8,384 nucleotides of DNA, from positions 1 through 8,384 of the forward strand of contig CATLIP010000104.1 of NCBI GenBank assembly GCA_949957035.1. Direction: 5' to 3'. The DNA is from an uncultured Lachnospiraceae bacterium. Lineage in GTDB: Bacteria; Bacillota_A; Clostridia; Lachnospirales; Lachnospiraceae. Made by a program: the position numbers and the translations under genes. The notes beneath the pieces were generated by a model. The model made no database searches. It worked only from the letters and a program-made list of their open reading frames with translations, and had not been told where the DNA came from. Below are positions 6,855 to 8,384 of this stretch, one piece after another (the first letter of the stretch is position 1; each line of letters starts with the position of its first letter).

Positions 6855-7067
6855 ATGTTAAGGAAATCGTCGGTTTCCATAGCCAGGGACCGGGTAAAGG
6901 CATTGGTTATTTCGGACAGAGTACACTGTACGCCGGATGCCTATGACAATATCTGCAGGGAGCTTTATACCTCCCTCTCCAAGTATATGGAGCTTACAGA
7001 AGATGATTTTCAGGTAAATATTAATCGGACGCAGGTCGTTATTACATTTGCAGGAGAAGAAGTGTGA
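6855..7067 (+). CDS. minE: Cell division topological specificity factor MinE
   Basis: Stimulates MinD ATPase and strips MinD from the membrane; in E. coli this drives pole-to-pole oscillation. At 70 residues it is shorter than the 88 of E. coli MinE. The MinD-contact helix is recognisable: SIARDRVKALVISDRV (8-23) parallels E. coli NIAKERLQIIVAERR, with Arg13, Val14 and Leu17 in the places of E. coli Arg21, Leu22 and Ile25. The C-terminal dimerisation part follows: an alpha helix ending SKYMELTEDDF (42-52) and strands VNINRTQVVITF (54-65). The N-terminus is about 8 residues shorter and lacks the hydrophobic LLDFF-type membrane tag. ATG 6855 is 11 nt after the minD stop, with AGGGGGA (6842-6848) 6 nt upstream. 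The family call is secure because it directly follows minC and minD. Confidence 0.93.
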   Translation: MLRKSSVSIARDRVKALVISDRVHCTPDAYDNICRELYTSLSKYMELTEDDFQVNINRTQVVITFAGEEV

Positions 7068-8188
7068 GATTACCTAGATTTACAAAACCGTACCATTTAA
7101 GAGATTATAAATTCAGCTTAGTGATCCTGGTATTGGCATTGTCCGTAATCGGGATTTTGGCAGTTGGAAGCGCGAAAGCGGTCTACCAGCCGAGACAGAT
7201 TTTCGGCGTTGCTTTCGGAATCTTTGTCATGCTGGTCGTTTCCCTCATTGATTATGTGTGGGTCTGCGATTTTTACTGGCTGCTTTATCTGTTTGCTGTG
7301 GCAATTCTTGCTGCTGTGCTTCCTTTCGGAGAGAAGGTAAATGGGGCAAGAAGATGGATTGACTTAGGGTTCACCACATTCCAGCCCTCCGAGCTTGCAA
7401 AGATTTTGCTGATTTTGTTTTTTTCCAAATTCATTATGGAGCATGCGGATGAACTCAGTGATAAGTTTACCCTTATCAAGTATGCAATACTCTGTGGGAT
7501 TCCGCTGGTACTAATCGTCGTAGAACCAAACCTGTCTACCACTATTTGTACTGCGTTGGTACTCTGTCTGCTGATTTTCGTTGGGGGACTCAAATACCGT
7601 ATCATAGGAACCGTTTTGGTTATTCTGATACCCTCGGCGCTGATTTTTTTAAGCATTGTAGTACAGCCGGACCAAAAGCTTCTGAAGGACTATCAGCAGC
7701 AGCGAATCTTAGCTTTTATCGAACCGGAGAAATACGCTAATGATACGGCGTACCAACAGCGTAATGCGGTTATGGCAATTGGTTCCGGGCAATTGACGGG
7801 GAAGGGGCTTAACAACAATACCACCACCTCCGTAAAGAACGGAAACTTCATTGCTGAACCACAGACAGACTTCATCTTTGCGATTATAGGTGAAGAACTT
7901 GGTTTCATAGGAAGCTGTATAGTTATTGCTTTATTGTTATTGATTGTGATACAATGTATTTTAATAGGGACGCGATCGCAGAACCTGACGGGTAAGATTG
8001 TATGCTGCGGTTTCGGCGGGTTGATTGGCATACAGAGCTTTATCAATATTGGAGTTGCCACCCAGCTTCTGCCGAATACGGGTGTTCCGCTTCCTTTCGT
8101 CAGTTATGGGCTTACATCGCTGGTGAGCCTGTACATGGGAGTAGGGTTTGTCTTAAACGTTGGGTTACAGCCGAAAAAATATCAATAA
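7064..8188 (+). CDS. rodA: RodA, SEDS-family peptidoglycan glycosyltransferase
   Basis: Polytopic membrane enzyme that polymerises lipid II into glycan strands, working with a class B PBP (here probably the upstream mrdA product). Its 374 residues hold about ten hydrophobic segments. SEDS motifs: NGARRWIDLG (93-102) with FQPSELAK (106-113), EPNLSTT (154-160), EPQTDFIFAIIGEELGF (265-281) with the expected catalytic Asp269, and PNTGVPLPFVSYGLTS (337-352). The E. coli HTDFIF reads QTDFIF and QPDLGT-like reads EPNLST; both leave the catalytic Asp in place. FtsW and SpoVE share these motifs; neighbours mreBCD and mrdA favour RodA. The GTG start shares 4 nt with the minE end (GTGTGA), and AGGAG (7052-7056) stands 7 nt upstream, so translation is probably coupled to minE. 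The gene ends inside the ribosome site of mgsA. Confidence 0.92.
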   Translation: MRLPRFTKPYHLRDYKFSLVILVLALSVIGILAVGSAKAVYQPRQIFGVAFGIFVMLVVSLIDYVWVCDFYWLLYLFAVAILAAVLPFGEKVNGARRWIDLGFTTFQPSELAKILLILFFSKFIMEHADELSDKFTLIKYAILCGIPLVLIVVEPNLSTTICTALVLCLLIFVGGLKYRIIGTVLVILIPSALIFLSIVVQPDQKLLKDYQQQRILAFIEPEKYANDTAYQQRNAVMAIGSGQLTGKGLNNNTTTSVKNGNFIAEPQTDFIFAIIGEELGFIGSCIVIALLLLIVIQCILIGTRSQNLTGKIVCCGFGGLIGIQSFINIGVATQLLPNTGVPLPFVSYGLTSLVSLYMGVGFVLNVGLQPKKYQ

Positions 8189-8200
8189 GGAGTGAAGAAG

Positions 8201-8384
8201 ATGAATATAGGACTGATCGCTCATGATTCGAAGAAGACTTTGATGCAGAATTTTTGTATTGCTTATAGGGGGATTTTAAGCAAGCACAACCTGTATGCAA
8301 CCGGAACTACCGGTCGTCTGATCGAAGAAGTCACGAACCTGAATGTACACAAATATCTTGCCGGACCTTTGGGGGGAAAGCAGC
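8201..8384 (+). CDS. mgsA: Methylglyoxal synthase-like protein, 5' part only
   Basis: The first 61 codons of a gene cut by the window edge. Methylglyoxal synthase turns dihydroxyacetone phosphate into methylglyoxal and phosphate, a glycolytic bypass in the cytoplasm. The start resembles bacterial MgsA closely: LIAHDSKK (5-12) with phosphate/substrate-loop residues His8, Asp9 and Lys12 (E. coli His19, Asp20, Lys23), [10 protein letters not shown] (32-41) and AGPLGGKQ (54-61). The last motif is normally GPxGGDQ; the Asp, E. coli Asp71 and catalytic, is Lys60 here. It may therefore be a low-activity or non-enzymatic relative. ATG 8201 has AAGGAG (8187-8192) 8 nt upstream, overlapping the rodA stop, with a 12-nt gap between genes. 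The role of a metabolic gene in a shape operon is unclear. Family call strong, activity uncertain. Confidence 0.88.
   Translation, partial: MNIGLIAHDSKKTLMQNFCIAYRGILSKHNLYATGTTGRLIEEVTNLNVHKYLAGPLGGKQ

Noticed and set aside
7850..7875. RodA motif changes (EPQTDF for ERHTDF, and no GTQ before it)
   Set aside because: The catalytic Asp269 and surrounding motif are intact, and this version looks like normal variation for clostridial SEDS proteins.
7971..7980. Palindrome GCGATCGC
   Set aside because: A single 8-nt palindrome inside rodA codons; no second copy was noticed and nothing else suggests a binding site.
1..8384. Mobile elements, CRISPR arrays, tRNA/rRNA genes, riboswitches and terminators
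   Set aside because: No transposase or phage-like protein, regularly spaced repeats, RNA-gene signatures or GC-rich hairpin followed by a T-run were seen; intergenic gaps are all 18 nt or less.

Overview
The window is a stretch of Bacillota chromosome, most likely from a Lachnospiraceae-type gut clostridium. The reasons are the gene order mreB-mreC-mreD-mrdA-minC-minD-minE-rodA-mgsA, strong purine-rich Shine-Dalgarno sites, GTG/TTG starts, an oversized clostridial-type PBP2, and a MinE (which Bacillus lacks). The assignment to family rests on recalled synteny and protein style, not on a database search.

Nearly every base is coding and all nine genes lie on the + strand. Bases 1-35 are a short leader with the mreB ribosome binding site. 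Bases 36-2532 carry the MreB-like actin homologue and its membrane partners MreC and MreD. Bases 2525-5461 encode a class B penicillin-binding protein (PBP2) of about 978 residues, far longer than the usual 600-700. Bases 5480-7067 carry the complete MinCDE division-site system. Bases 7064-8188 encode RodA, the SEDS glycosyltransferase partner of PBP2. Bases 8201-8384 hold the first 61 codons of a methylglyoxal synthase-like gene, cut by the window edge. Junctions range from a 19-nt overlap to an 18-nt gap. No terminator is visible at any junction, so this looks like one operon with translational coupling.

Functionally it is a cell-geometry operon. MreBCD positions the wall-elongation machine, RodA polymerises glycan, PBP2 crosslinks it, and MinCDE keeps the FtsZ ring away from the poles. 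A central-metabolism gene (mgsA) is appended at the end.

I found no undescribed system such as a defence island, mobile element, CRISPR array or RNA gene. The points that deserve attention are in protein detail. The MreB homologue has lost residues expected for ATP hydrolysis (catalytic Glu to Arg130, phosphate-2 Asp to Asn152, Gly to Glu156). MgsA has Lys at the place of its catalytic Asp. MinC has RGKQ in place of the RSGQ MinD-contact motif. PBP2 has a roughly 250-residue extracellular insertion and a Cys/His cluster beside its active site.
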